Shown: one piece after another, positions 1-8,706 of the stretch
How the letters are laid out: the number at the start of each line of letters is the position of its first letter
Numbering within the stretch: the stretch's first letter is position 1
NCBI GenBank assembly: GCA_947379865.1
Contig: CANCOY010000010.1
Location: forward strand, 1 to 48,990
Origin: Acetobacteraceae bacterium
GTDB taxonomy: Bacteria; Pseudomonadota; Alphaproteobacteria; Zavarziniales; Zavarziniaceae
Direction of reading: 5' to 3'
DNA: 48,990 nucleotides
Translations under genes and position numbers: made by a program
The notes under the pieces: generated by a model
Told to the model about the DNA's origin: nothing
The model's database searches: none
Seen by the model: the letters and a program-made list of their open reading frames with translations, nothing else

Positions 1-770
1 GAAATGCCAAAGGTGGCATCCAGCCATGATATGGCTTCCACCATGGCGTCCCGGCTATAGATCACGCTGATATGCTCGACGCCCGGCACAAAGGCGACCC
101 GGCGACCTGTGCCCGCAGCGGGATCGCCATGGGTGCTGCGCTCCTGCGGGGGGGCATCGCCCAAACTAAGGCCAAGCACGCGCAGGGCCTCTTCCTTCAG
201 CCTGCCTTCCCAGTCCCCCACGATGACCAGCAGGTTGCGCGGTTCGGTTGCCGTCACTGCGGGCGAGAACATGGAGATGGCAATGGTCGCCGCCACATCA
301 GGGGTGCTCTCGGCAAAGCGCACGATCACGTCGGTGGCCATGGAATGGCCAAGCAAGGCCAGCCTCCCGTCACCCAGGGGGCGGGCAAAGGCGGCTATGC
401 GGGCCGTGTCGGCCATCAGGGTGTGCGTCGCACCTTCGGGATCGGTGATATCGCCTGTAAGCGGATTCTGGTTGCCGCCGTGGCCTGAGAAATCAAAGGT
501 CACGGCGATATAGCCGTTACGTGCCAGGGTCTGGGCAATGGGCTCCATAAGGCGCGCTGATCCGGCAAAGCCGTGCGCTACCACCACCACCGGTGCCGCC
601 CCACCGCCTGCCTTACGATAGACGTGCGACGGGGTGCCAGCGACCATGCTGGACGTCTCCTCGACATCCCTGTTCGCGGTGTGCAGTTGCCAGAAGGCGG
701 TGCCGATGGCTGCCAGGGCAAAGAGGGCGATGATCGCCTGGCCCAGGGGCAGGCGGCGCAGGCCACTCAT
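1..770 (-). CDS. alpha/beta hydrolase with N-terminal membrane anchor (3' end cut by window)
   Basis: The frame is open from an ATG at 770 to the left edge, so the C-terminus is missing; about 256 residues are visible. Residues 8-28 form one hydrophobic segment, probably an uncleaved anchor that places the enzyme in the periplasm. The core carries an oxyanion-type HGF motif (about residues 66-68), a strand followed by FDFSGHGG, and the nucleophile elbow GHSMA with Ser143. A candidate catalytic His lies near residue 237 (PGVEHIS). These are features of the alpha/beta hydrolase fold; the substrate cannot be deduced. A run of seven C near 148-154 stays in frame. No close operon partner is seen, because a 258-bp gap with a terminator separates it from the next gene. 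Confidence 0.8.
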   Translation of the reverse strand, partial: MSGLRRLPLGQAIIALFALAAIGTAFWQLHTANRDVEETSSMVAGTPSHVYRKAGGGAAPVVVVAHGFAGSARLMEPIAQTLARNGYIAVTFDFSGHGGNQNPLTGDITDPEGATHTLMADTARIAAFARPLGDGRLALLGHSMATDVIVRFAESTPDVAATIAISMFSPAVTATEPRNLLVIVGDWEGRLKEEALRVLGLSLGDAPPQERSTHGDPAAGTGRRVAFVPGVEHISVIYSRDAMVEAISWLDATFGI

Positions 771-990
771 GATCCGCTCAGTCCCAAGCGGCCAGACTGA
801 ATGCAGGGGCGGGGTCGAGGCCCCCATGCCGGATCACGGTCTGTCTGCACCTTCGCCTCCTCAAAGGGGAGGGCGCGCATTCATCGCCATACCGCCCCTT
901 GCCAAAGTCTAGCAGCGCCGGGAGTGGTCTTGCCATATCTGCAGGGAGTTTGCCCTGAGGGAGACAAGGCGGGGGAATGAAGGTGGGGGA

Positions 991-1022
991 GTGAAAGCGG
1001 GGCGACCCTGCGGCCGCCCCGC
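991..1022 (-). terminator. intrinsic terminator after the flavin monooxygenase gene
   Basis: Just after the leftward stop codon at 1029, the arms GCGGGGCG (997-1004) and CGCCCCGC (1015-1022) form a perfect 8-bp GC stem with a 10-nt loop. In the leftward direction it is followed by a short T-run (TTTCAC). The T-tract is weak, so efficiency is uncertain. Confidence 0.55.
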
Positions 1023-1028
1023 GAAGCA

Positions 1029-2582
1029 TCACTCGGCGGCGGCGCGCTGGGGGGCCGGCTTTGCCTTCGAGAAGACCATGGAATTGTCCCGGATGGAGCC
1101 AAAGCGCAGGGTCATCAGGTCGAGGAAGTAGTTCTGGTAGAGCTTCCAGGGGGCGCGGGCGCCCTGCTTGGGCATCACTGCTGCCGAGCGCTGGATATAG
1201 CCCGATGCAAGATCGAGGAACGGCTCGGCCGCATCATCCTCGTCCGTGCGGCGCGGGGTGCAATAGGCAAGGCCCTGGGCCTTCATGTGGTTGAGCAGGC
1301 GGCAGACATATTCGCAGGTGAGGTCTGCCTTCAGCGTCCACGAGGCATTGGTATAGCCAACCGCCGACGCCATGTTCGGCACATCGCTGTACATCATGCC
1401 CTTGTAGGTAACGGTCTTGCCCATGTCGACGGGCTTGCCATCAACCACCACTTCCATGCCGCCAACGGGGATCAGCTTCAGGCCGGTGGCGCTGACGATG
1501 ACATCGGCCGGCAGTTCGGCGCCTGACTTCAGGCGGATGCCCGTGGCTGTGAACGTGTCGATATGGTCTGTGACCACCGACGACGTGCCGCCCTTCAGCG
1601 AGGCAAAGAGGTCGCTGTCGGGCACCAGGCAGAGGCGCTGATCCCAGGGGTTGTAGGTGGGCGTGAAGTGGGTCTTCACGTCGAAATCGGGGCCAAGCTC
1701 GTGCTTGACCATGCTCAGGATCTGGGCCTTCACCTTGGCAGGCTGTTTGCGGGCCATGTTGAAGAAGAACATGGTCATCAACACGTTCTTCCAGCGGGCC
1801 AGACTGTAGGCAAGCTTTGCCGGCAGCTTGGCGCGCAGCCAGTTGGCAACGCCGTCCTCTGCCGGGCGGGACACCACATAGGTGGGTGAGCGCTGCAGCA
1901 TCGTCACATGGGCTGCCGTCTTGGCCATTTCGGGCACGATGGTCACGGCGGTGGCGCCGCTGCCAATCACCACCACGCGCTTGCCGGCGTAATCAAGATC
2001 AGCAGGCCAGAACTGCGGATGCACCAGACGGCCGCCAAAGCTTGCCATGCCCGGGAAATCGGGCTGGTAGCCCTGCGCATAGTCGTAATAGCCGCTGCAC
2101 ATGAACAGGAAGTTGCAGGTAAAGCTGACGCGTTCCTTGCCGGGGCCATGCTCGGCCTCAACGGTCCAGCGGGCGTCTTGCGTCGACCATGAGGCGCGGC
2201 GGACCATGTGGTTGTAGCGGATGTGGTTGTCGATGCCGTTTTCGCGCGCCGTTTCGCGCACGTACTTCAGGATCGACGGGCCATCGGCAATGGCCTTGGC
2301 CTCGCTCCACGGCTTGAAGATGTAGCCGAGGGTGTACATGTCCGAATCCGACCGGATGCCGGGATAGCGGAACAGATCCCAGGTGCCGCCAATGGCCTCG
2401 CGCCCCTCAAGGATCGCATAGGTCTGGCCCGGGCACTTTTCCTGCAGGTGAAAAGCGGCGCCAATGCCCGACAGGCCGGCGCCGACAATCAGAACGTCTA
2501 CATGGGCGACGCCGGTTGCAGCGCCGTGCTTCGGGTCTGCTGTATTGGCAGCTGAAAGATCAATGGCGGCATTGCTTTGCAT
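1029..2582 (-). CDS. flavin-containing monooxygenase, Baeyer-Villiger type
   Basis: Predicted FAD- and NADPH-dependent monooxygenase that would insert oxygen next to a ketone to give an ester or lactone. An N-terminal FAD-binding Rossmann motif (VLIVGAGLSGIG) is followed by the Baeyer-Villiger fingerprint FGGRLVHPQFWP (pattern FxGxxxHxxxWP) and then a second Rossmann motif for NADPH (VVVIGSGATA). Length is 517 residues, usual for the family. The frame stays open to 2702, but the ATG at 2582 has a good GGAGA ribosome site 8 nt upstream and sits close to the conserved start of the domain, so I chose it. It is divergent from the Nudix gene and ends at a hairpin terminator. The substrate is unknown; steroid, terpene or alicyclic ketones fit the other catabolic genes nearby. 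Confidence 0.9.
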   Translation of the reverse strand: MQSNAAIDLSAANTADPKHGAATGVAHVDVLIVGAGLSGIGAAFHLQEKCPGQTYAILEGREAIGGTWDLFRYPGIRSDSDMYTLGYIFKPWSEAKAIADGPSILKYVRETARENGIDNHIRYNHMVRRASWSTQDARWTVEAEHGPGKERVSFTCNFLFMCSGYYDYAQGYQPDFPGMASFGGRLVHPQFWPADLDYAGKRVVVIGSGATAVTIVPEMAKTAAHVTMLQRSPTYVVSRPAEDGVANWLRAKLPAKLAYSLARWKNVLMTMFFFNMARKQPAKVKAQILSMVKHELGPDFDVKTHFTPTYNPWDQRLCLVPDSDLFASLKGGTSSVVTDHIDTFTATGIRLKSGAELPADVIVSATGLKLIPVGGMEVVVDGKPVDMGKTVTYKGMMYSDVPNMASAVGYTNASWTLKADLTCEYVCRLLNHMKAQGLAYCTPRRTDEDDAAEPFLDLASGYIQRSAAVMPKQGARAPWKLYQNYFLDLMTLRFGSIRDNSMVFSKAKPAPQRAAAE

Positions 2583-2752
2583 CGGGGTCGTCTCCGTACC
2601 ATGGCCTGTTTGTGCAAGACCGCCCTGCTGGGGGCGGGCCATGCATGTTCTGATGAGCGAGGCCGTCATATCATCATAGAACTTGAAAACCCATTTTGAC
2701 ATTGAGCGTTGTCAGATGCAAATCCCTTCTCGGTGCGAGTGCTGGAGGCCCG

Positions 2753-3496
2753 GTGGCGCCAAGTGACGACACGCAGGCAAAGCCCCTGCGCCCCCTTCAG
2801 CTGCGGCTCGACCGGACGGTAAGGATCCGCATTGCGCCCGGCATGGTCCACGACGCCGGTCTTGAGCGGCGCATCGGCGAGATCTGGGCGGTTGAGAAGG
2901 CGCGGGCTGGCGAGCGCCTGTTCGATGGCGCGGCCTTTGGTCTTGTTTCGGCCGATGCGGCGGAACTTGTGCTGCGGCCCCTGCGCTATCGCGACATTGT
3001 TGCCCGGCGGCGTGACCCCAGCCTCGCCAGTCAGGGCCTGAACCTGCCACATGTCGGGGTGTCGGGTGTGCTGACGAATGGGGCAGGACTGGTGCTGGGG
3101 CGACGGGCGAGCCACGTCGCGGTCCATGGCGGGGCCTGGGAAACCGCGCCCTCCGGGGTGCTGGCCGTCCCCGACCCTGGGGCTCAGGTGCTGGAGGAAC
3201 TGCGCGAGGAACTGGGGCTGGGGGCCGAGTGCGTCGCCCCACCCGAGCTGTGCGGGCTGCTGGCCACAGCTGAATCTGCTGAACTCGTCCTGCGCCTGCA
3301 GACAAGTCTGTCTACAGAGAATATTCTGGCTGCCTGGCGCGGTCATGGAACCGACGAGTATGACGCGCTTGAAATTGTTCCCGCCGATCAACTCGCGGCC
3401 TTCTGCCGGGATGGTGCGCGCCTGCTGCTGCCCGACCTCAGGGCAACCCTCGATCTGGCTGGCCTGCCGCATGGCCCCCGAGGCGCTTTGCTTTAG
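2753..3496 (+). CDS. Nudix-type hydrolase (degenerate Nudix box)
   Basis: A 247-residue protein with a Nudix-like core: a conserved Gly (SGVL), then EELREELGL, which fits the REUxEExGU helix of Nudix enzymes except that the first Arg is Glu. The spacer before it is one residue short. Family members hydrolyse nucleoside diphosphates linked to another group; the substrate here is unknown, and the imperfect box leaves activity open. The N-terminal 100 residues precede the Nudix domain. I chose the GTG at 2753 because GGAGG lies 4 nt upstream; the alternative TTG at 2696 lacks support. The next gene begins 12 nt after the stop, so the two are probably co-transcribed. Confidence 0.7.
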   Translation: MAPSDDTQAKPLRPLQLRLDRTVRIRIAPGMVHDAGLERRIGEIWAVEKARAGERLFDGAAFGLVSADAAELVLRPLRYRDIVARRRDPSLASQGLNLPHVGVSGVLTNGAGLVLGRRASHVAVHGGAWETAPSGVLAVPDPGAQVLEELREELGLGAECVAPPELCGLLATAESAELVLRLQTSLSTENILAAWRGHGTDEYDALEIVPADQLAAFCRDGARLLLPDLRATLDLAGLPHGPRGALL

Positions 3497-3508
3497 GATC
3501 GCGGCATC

Positions 3509-4510
3509 ATGAGTTTCTGGTCCGACATTTTTGCAAAGCGCCAGGCCGCACCCGCCGACCCAGCTGATGCGCCGGTGGCGCGCAGGCGCCTTCCCGCCAC
3601 CCTGAGGCGGGTGGCCTTGGTGATCCTGTCGGTCGGCTTGCTCGGCTTTGCCTTCGCCAGCGTTGATCTTGGTGCCGCTGCCAGGGCTGCCGTCAGCGTT
3701 GGCGCTGGTCATATTTTGCTCGCCATCGCCTTCCTGGTGATCAACCTCGTGTTGTCGAGCCTGCGTTTCCGCTCGGTGCTGGCGGGGGCGGGTCATGAAC
3801 TGCCGGTATCGGCGGCGCTGCAGATCAACATCGCCTCGCAGATTGGCTCCCTGTTCGTCGTGCAACTGGTTGGCCATATCGCCAGCCGCGCCATCCTGCT
3901 CAAACCCTATGGTGTCGTGCCTTCGCGGGTGGCTGCTCTTGCCATCTATGAAAAGGTCTATTCGCTTGGCGTTTGCCTGATCTTCCTGTTTGCCGGGCTT
4001 GGCTACCTCTTTGGCTTTGGCGCCTGGGAGCGGATTGAGGCGCTGTTCGGCGGCATTTCTCCGCTGGGCATGATCGCCCTCATCCTGCTTGCTGCCCTTG
4101 CCTGCTACTGGCTGTTCCCCGTGCTGGTCCGGCTGCGGCTGATCACCCAGGTGGGCCGTGGCCAGCAGGTGTCGGACATGTTGACGGCCCTGGCGCTGAC
4201 CCTTGGCACCCAGGCCTGCATGGTGGCGGCCTATGTCACAGTGTGCAGTGGCCTGCGCCCGGATGTGCCACCCCTGGCTATAGCGGCAGCGACATCGGTG
4301 GTGATGTATCTGGCGGCCATGCCCATCACCTCCGGCGGGTGGGGGATCCGCGAGGTCTCGTCAATCCACCTGCTTGGCCTGATTGGCTTTGACGCGGCCT
4401 CGGCCCTGGCCGCATCGGTGCTCACGGGCCTGCTTGGCCTTGTGGTGCTGGGCCTTGTTGCCGCTGGTGTCGGGCTGGCGGCGACGTTCCACGCCCGCCG
4501 CCAGCCCTGA
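3509..4510 (+). CDS. UPF0104/lysylphosphatidylglycerol synthase-like integral membrane protein
   Basis: A 333-residue polytopic membrane protein with about eight hydrophobic helices starting near residue 30. It resembles the transmembrane half of MprF/YbhN-like proteins: a basic N-terminal stretch, a helix pair containing SLRFRSVLAGAG, and a conserved SGGWGIREVSS segment near residue 275. It has no soluble aminoacyl-transferase domain, so it is more likely a lipid flippase or glycolipid-related protein than a lysyl-PG synthase. It follows the Nudix gene by 12 nt. The similarity is a remembered family pattern and the exact role is unknown. Confidence 0.75.
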   Translation: MSFWSDIFAKRQAAPADPADAPVARRRLPATLRRVALVILSVGLLGFAFASVDLGAAARAAVSVGAGHILLAIAFLVINLVLSSLRFRSVLAGAGHELPVSAALQINIASQIGSLFVVQLVGHIASRAILLKPYGVVPSRVAALAIYEKVYSLGVCLIFLFAGLGYLFGFGAWERIEALFGGISPLGMIALILLAALACYWLFPVLVRLRLITQVGRGQQVSDMLTALALTLGTQACMVAAYVTVCSGLRPDVPPLAIAAATSVVMYLAAMPITSGGWGIREVSSIHLLGLIGFDAASALAASVLTGLLGLVVLGLVAAGVGLAATFHARRQP

Positions 4511-4531
4511 TCCTGTCAGCAGCGCACGCGA

Positions 4532-5329
4532 TCAGGCCAGGTCGGGACCAAAGCGGATATTGTCCTTGGCCAGACCATCCAGGATCACCTGAATGCCGCC
4601 GACCTTGATCATCCATTCAAGGCGGTGATCGCGATATTCCCGCTTGAACAGGCCTTCCCGCACCAGCCGTGCAACATCCCCCATGCCGGGGTTGCCGGCA
4701 CTCAGCATGTCGGTGATGTCCTTGACCGTCGCCACCACACTGGGCCGGTCATTGGCGCGGTCCAGCCAGGCGGCCAGCCTTGTGCCAGCCTCTGGCGCCT
4801 GGCCCAGGCCACGGGTGCCGTTCAGATAGGGCAGCACGGCGAGGTCACCCCAGCCAAAGCTCTCACCATTGAACCACTGCCGGTCACCCAGCTGCCGCTC
4901 GAGCCAGGTGAAATAGCCGTTTACCTGCTCGCGGGCGCGTGCCTCGATACGCGCGGCCAGTTCACCCTCGGCACGTTTGAAGTTTCGTACCTCGCTAAGG
5001 CCCCAGTTGATCGGCTCGTAATGGGTGTCCATCACCTCTTCGATCACCCGCACCCGGGCGCGCTCGGCAGGGGAGGCTGGCAGCAGGGGCGGCTGTGGCC
5101 AGCAGTCCTCGATGTACTCAAGGATGATGGTGGAGTCGAACAGGCGTACGTCCCCGTGGATCAGGGCTGGCACCTCAAGGCGGGGATTTGCGTCGGCAAA
5201 CTCGCCGGCGGCCCCGCCCGAGCCGATACCCTGGGGCATGGGTGCCTCGAAGGCCTGGCCCTTTTCGCGCAGCGCGATTTTTACCTTCTGGGCATAGGGT
5301 GAAAACGGATGATCATAGAGCTTGAGCAT
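4532..5329 (-). CDS. glutathione S-transferase family protein
   Basis: A 265-residue GST-fold protein. The N-terminal thioredoxin-like domain opens with MLKLYDHPFSPYAQKVKIAL and contains the EVPALIHGD and DSTIILEYI blocks that bind glutathione. The C-terminal helical domain follows from about residue 90, with WFNGESFGWGDLAVLPYL near residue 165 typical of the fold. I chose the ATG at 5329, which has a GA-rich ribosome site (GGAAGAGGAAG). The frame also contains a GTG at 5365 that overlaps the upstream stop codon, but it would add 12 residues before the conserved start. It lies downstream of, and probably shares a transcript with, the MFS pump, suggesting detoxification. Substrate unknown. Confidence 0.88.
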   Translation of the reverse strand: MLKLYDHPFSPYAQKVKIALREKGQAFEAPMPQGIGSGGAAGEFADANPRLEVPALIHGDVRLFDSTIILEYIEDCWPQPPLLPASPAERARVRVIEEVMDTHYEPINWGLSEVRNFKRAEGELAARIEARAREQVNGYFTWLERQLGDRQWFNGESFGWGDLAVLPYLNGTRGLGQAPEAGTRLAAWLDRANDRPSVVATVKDITDMLSAGNPGMGDVARLVREGLFKREYRDHRLEWMIKVGGIQVILDGLAKDNIRFGPDLA

Positions 5330-5361
5330 GGCTGCTTCCTCTTCCTGTTTCAGGCGCTCTT

Positions 5362-6618
5362 TCACGCCGCCTGTTTCACTGTTATGGGCTGGCCGGTTCC
5401 AAACAGGCGGCCACGCTCGGTAATCAGAACAATTACAAGCGCAATGCTTGGGCAGATGGCAAAGCCAAGGGTCAGGGGAATGACGGTGCCATCATAATGC
5501 TGGGCAATGAAAAAGCCGATCAGGGCGCCGCCGGTGGTGGTGACGAACCCCTGGACCGATGATGCCGTGCCGGCCACATGGCCCAGCGGCTCCATGGCCA
5601 TGGCATTGAAATTTGAGCCCACAAGGCCAAAGCAGCACATCATGCCCGCCTGCAGAACGGCAAACGACCAGACCGTTTCAAGCCCCAGCAAAGCGACACC
5701 GGCATGCACAATGGCAAAGCCGATATAGCCAAGCAGCGCCCCATGAGAGACGCGGCGCATCCCGATCCGCTCGACAATGCGCGAATTGACGAGGGATGAC
5801 AGGGCCATCAGCGCCGCCACGCCCGCAAAGATGAAGACAAACAGGTCTGCGCTGTCCAGGGCGCCAAAGAACACCTGTTGCGCCGAGGTGACAAAGCCGA
5901 ACATGGCCCCCAGCATCAGGGTTGCCGCCAGCATGTACCCGGCCGAAAGCCGTGTCGTGAGTGTCAGCCGCACCGCCTCGCCAATTGAGCGGACCGAAAG
6001 GGGGCGGCGGTCGGCCTCGTTCAGGGTTTCGCGCAGGCGCAGCAGGGCCCAGGTCCACGAGCTTGCCCCGAACAGGGCAAGGGCAAGGAAGATCCAATGC
6101 CAACTGGCCACCAGCATGATCGCTTGCCCGAGCGACGGGGCAAGGATCGGGGCAGCAAGGAAGACAAAGAAGGTGAGCGACATCACCCGTGCCATCTGCC
6201 GACCGGCATAGCAGTCGCGCACGATGGCAATCGCCAGCACCCGGGTGGAGGCCGCCGCGATGCCCTGCAGGGCGCGGATGGCAATCATCGTTTCCAGCGA
6301 ATTGGCAAAGGCGGCCAGCAGCGTCAGCACGGCATAGGCGCCCAGCCCTATCAGCAGCACGGGCTTGCGGCCAAAGCGGTCTGCCAGCGGGCCATAGAAC
6401 AGTTGCGCCGTGCCAAAGCCAAGCAGATAGCCCGTGATCACCCACTGGCGCTGGTTCTCGCTGGTCAGGTTCAGGGCGGCGCTTATGTCCGGCAGGGCGG
6501 GCAGCATGGCATCGATGGACAGGGCATTGGTTGCCATCAGGGCGGCCATAAGCGCTACGAACTGTACGAATCCCATGCCCGGATTGGCTGAGGGCTTGGG
6601 AATTACTTGCTGGGTCAT
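5362..6618 (-). CDS. MFS multidrug efflux transporter, Bcr/CflA (DHA1) family
   Basis: A 418-residue inner-membrane transporter with about 12 hydrophobic helices. After helix 1 (MLPALPDISAALNL) comes the MFS signature loop GPLADRFGRKP between helices 2 and 3, and RALQGIAAASTRVLAIAIVRD in helix 4, the pattern of proton-coupled Bcr/CflA drug exporters. The ATG at 6618 was preferred over the GTG directly before it; neither has a strong ribosome site. It is divergent from the BadI-like operon across about 165 bp and is followed closely by the GST gene. The exported compound is unknown; its position next to a catabolic operon would suit export of a toxic substrate or intermediate. Confidence 0.88.
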   Translation of the reverse strand: MTQQVIPKPSANPGMGFVQFVALMAALMATNALSIDAMLPALPDISAALNLTSENQRQWVITGYLLGFGTAQLFYGPLADRFGRKPVLLIGLGAYAVLTLLAAFANSLETMIAIRALQGIAAASTRVLAIAIVRDCYAGRQMARVMSLTFFVFLAAPILAPSLGQAIMLVASWHWIFLALALFGASSWTWALLRLRETLNEADRRPLSVRSIGEAVRLTLTTRLSAGYMLAATLMLGAMFGFVTSAQQVFFGALDSADLFVFIFAGVAALMALSSLVNSRIVERIGMRRVSHGALLGYIGFAIVHAGVALLGLETVWSFAVLQAGMMCCFGLVGSNFNAMAMEPLGHVAGTASSVQGFVTTTGGALIGFFIAQHYDGTVIPLTLGFAICPSIALVIVLITERGRLFGTGQPITVKQAA

Positions 6619-6784
6619 CACGGGGTACTTTTGCCAAGCGGCCGGAAAGGGGCTCTATCCTAGGCGGCTCCGTCCCCCTTGACCATGTGCCGGCCCCTCT
6701 GTCGTCTGGTCGAGGGGCGTCAGGGCGTTTAGGATCCTTTCCCAAAAGCCGCGAAAATCTGGCTGCGACCGGGGAGAAACAGAC

Positions 6785-7582
6785 GTGGACGCTTATGAGG
6801 ACATTCTCTATGTCGAGGACAGGGGGGTTGCGACCATCACGATCAACCGTCCCGAGGTTTTCAACGCCTTCCGCGCCCAGACGGTTGAGGAACTGATACG
6901 CGCCTTCAGCCGGGCCGGCTATGACAAGTCCATCGGTGTGGTGGTGCTTACGGGTGTTGGCGACAAGGCGTTCTGCACCGGTGGCGACCAGTCGGGCTCG
7001 TCCCATGCCGGCGGTGGCTATGGTGGCCGGGGGGTCATTGGCCTGCCCATCGAGGAACTGCAATCGATCATCCGCGATATCCCCAAGCCGGTGATCGCCC
7101 GGGTGAATGGCTATGCCATCGGCGGTGGCAATGTGCTGGTCACGCTCTGCGACCTTGCCATCGCCTCGGAACGCGCCCAGCTGGGCCAGGTCGGGCCGAA
7201 GGTGGGCTCGGTTGATCCCGGCTTTGGCACGGCGCTGCTCTCCCGGGTGGTGGGGGAGAAGAAGGCGCGGGAGATCTGGTATCTCTGCCGCCGCTACACC
7301 GCCGCCGAGGCGCTGGAAATGGGTCTGGTGAACCGCGTGGTGCCCCATGATGATCTGGATGTCGAGGTCCGCCGCTGGTGCGACGACATCCTGGCCATGA
7401 GCCCCACGGCCATCGCCATCGCCAAGCGCAGCTTCAACGCCGATACCGAAAGCATCCGGGGCATTTCCGCCTTCGCCATGCAGGCCTTGCAGCTCTACTA
7501 CGACACCGAGGAATCAAAGGAAGGCGGCCGGGCCTTCCGCGAGAAGCGCAAGCCCGATTTTCACCGTTATGTCGGCAAATAG
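6785..7582 (+). CDS. crotonase-family ring hydrolase, BadI-like (2-ketocyclohexanecarboxyl-CoA hydrolase)
   Basis: A 265-residue enoyl-CoA hydratase superfamily member. It matches what I remember of BadI, which hydrolyses the ring of 2-ketocyclohexanecarboxyl-CoA to pimelyl-CoA in cyclohexanecarboxylate and benzoate degradation: FCTGGDQS, the GLPIEEL block, KPVIARVNGYAIGGGN (oxyanion hole), GQVGPKVGSVDPGFGTA and VVGEKKAREIWYLC. MenB (DHNA-CoA synthase) shares several of these blocks and is the main alternative, but no menaquinone genes are nearby and the GLPIEEL and SVDPGFGTA segments look more BadI-like. The start is a GTG with GGGGAG 8 nt upstream. It is the first gene of a rightward catabolic run. 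Function confident at family level, substrate inferred. Confidence 0.85.
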   Translation: MDAYEDILYVEDRGVATITINRPEVFNAFRAQTVEELIRAFSRAGYDKSIGVVVLTGVGDKAFCTGGDQSGSSHAGGGYGGRGVIGLPIEELQSIIRDIPKPVIARVNGYAIGGGNVLVTLCDLAIASERAQLGQVGPKVGSVDPGFGTALLSRVVGEKKAREIWYLCRRYTAAEALEMGLVNRVVPHDDLDVEVRRWCDDILAMSPTAIAIAKRSFNADTESIRGISAFAMQALQLYYDTEESKEGGRAFREKRKPDFHRYVGK

Positions 7583-7654
7583 GCTGGCCAGCCAAATGGC
7601 TGGACATGGCCGTTCGCCCAAGGCATTGGATTGCTACAAACAAGGAGACTTCAA

Positions 7655-8635
7655 ATGAAGACGCGCATCACGGAAATGTTCGGGATCGAGCATCCGATCC
7701 TTCAGGGCGGCATGCATTATGTGGGCTATGCCGAAATGGCGGCGGCGGTCTCGAACGCCGGCGGCCTTGGCATCATCACGGGCCTCACCCAGGCGACACC
7801 GGGCGATCTCGCCAAGGAAATCGCCAAGTGCCACACCATGACCAAGAAGCCCTTTGGCGTGAACCTCACGTTCCTGCCGTCCTTCGCGGCCCCGCCCTAT
7901 CCGGAATACATCCGCGCCATCATTGATGGCGGCGTGCGGGTGGTTGAGACGGCTGGCCGCAGCCCCGAGGCCTATATGGACGCCATGAAGGCGGCTGATA
8001 TCAAGGTCATCCACAAGTGCACCTCCGTTCGCCACTCGCTGAAGGCCGAGCGCATCGGCTGTGACGCGGTCAGCGTCGATGGCTTCGAATGTGGCGGCCA
8101 TCCCGGCGAAGACGATGTGCCGAACATGATCCTGCTGCCCCGCGCGGCCGAGGAACTGAAGATCCCGTTCGTCGCCTCTGGTGGCATGGCCGATGGTCGC
8201 AGCCTGGTTGCCGCCCTGGCATTGGGCGCCGAGGGCATGAACATGGGCACCCGCTTCATCGCCACCAAGGAGGCCCCGGTTCACGAGAATGTGAAGCTGG
8301 CCCTGGTTGCCGCCGATGAACTCCAGACCCGCCTCGTGATGCGCCCCCTGCGCAATACCGAGCGTGTGCTGAACAATGCCGCCGTGGAAAAGATCCTGGA
8401 GATCGAGCGCGAGAAGGGTGCTGCCACCGGGATCGAAGACATCCGCCATCTGGTTGCCGGCTCCGAGAACCGCCGCGTCCTCCAGGAAGGCGCCATGGAT
8501 GCGGCAGCCTGGAGCTGTGGCATGGTCGCGGGCCTGATCCACGACATCCCCACCTGCAAGGAACTGATCGACCGCATCATGGCGGAAGCCAACACGATCA
8601 TCCGCAAGCGCCTCGAGGGTTTCCTCGCGGCCTGA
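7655..8635 (+). CDS. nitronate monooxygenase family flavoprotein 1
   Basis: A 326-residue FMN-dependent TIM-barrel protein. The N-terminus has the family start GIEHPILQGGM, then AGGLGIITG, KKPFGVNLT, the GFECGGHPGEDD segment with the His expected at the active site, PFVASGGMADG and MGTRFIATKE for FMN phosphate binding. The C-terminal tail (VAGLIHDIPTCKELI) resembles IpdC/ScdK-type members that act on CoA-bound rings in steroid degradation, which is from memory. Genuine nitronate oxidation is therefore not assured. I chose ATG 7655 because AAGGAG lies upstream; the frame extends to 7631 without support. It follows the BadI-like gene by 72 bp and precedes a second family member. Confidence 0.88.
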   Translation: MKTRITEMFGIEHPILQGGMHYVGYAEMAAAVSNAGGLGIITGLTQATPGDLAKEIAKCHTMTKKPFGVNLTFLPSFAAPPYPEYIRAIIDGGVRVVETAGRSPEAYMDAMKAADIKVIHKCTSVRHSLKAERIGCDAVSVDGFECGGHPGEDDVPNMILLPRAAEELKIPFVASGGMADGRSLVAALALGAEGMNMGTRFIATKEAPVHENVKLALVAADELQTRLVMRPLRNTERVLNNAAVEKILEIEREKGAATGIEDIRHLVAGSENRRVLQEGAMDAAAWSCGMVAGLIHDIPTCKELIDRIMAEANTIIRKRLEGFLAA

Positions 8636-8706
8636 GTGCAGCCAAGCATCTGGTGGCGGTCCCGGGCTTCCGGGGCCGTCACCGGTTCGCGCGAGGGGGG
8701 CCTGCC

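Noticed and set aside
141..160. Possible frameshift at a seven-C run in the left-edge alpha/beta hydrolase
   Set aside because: Counting codons from the ATG at 770 shows that the run is read in frame and the reading frame stays open to the window edge.
5678..7348. 556-codon open frame on the minus strand
   Set aside because: It overlaps the MFS transporter in another frame and the BadI-like gene in antisense; the composition is that of a GC-rich shadow frame.
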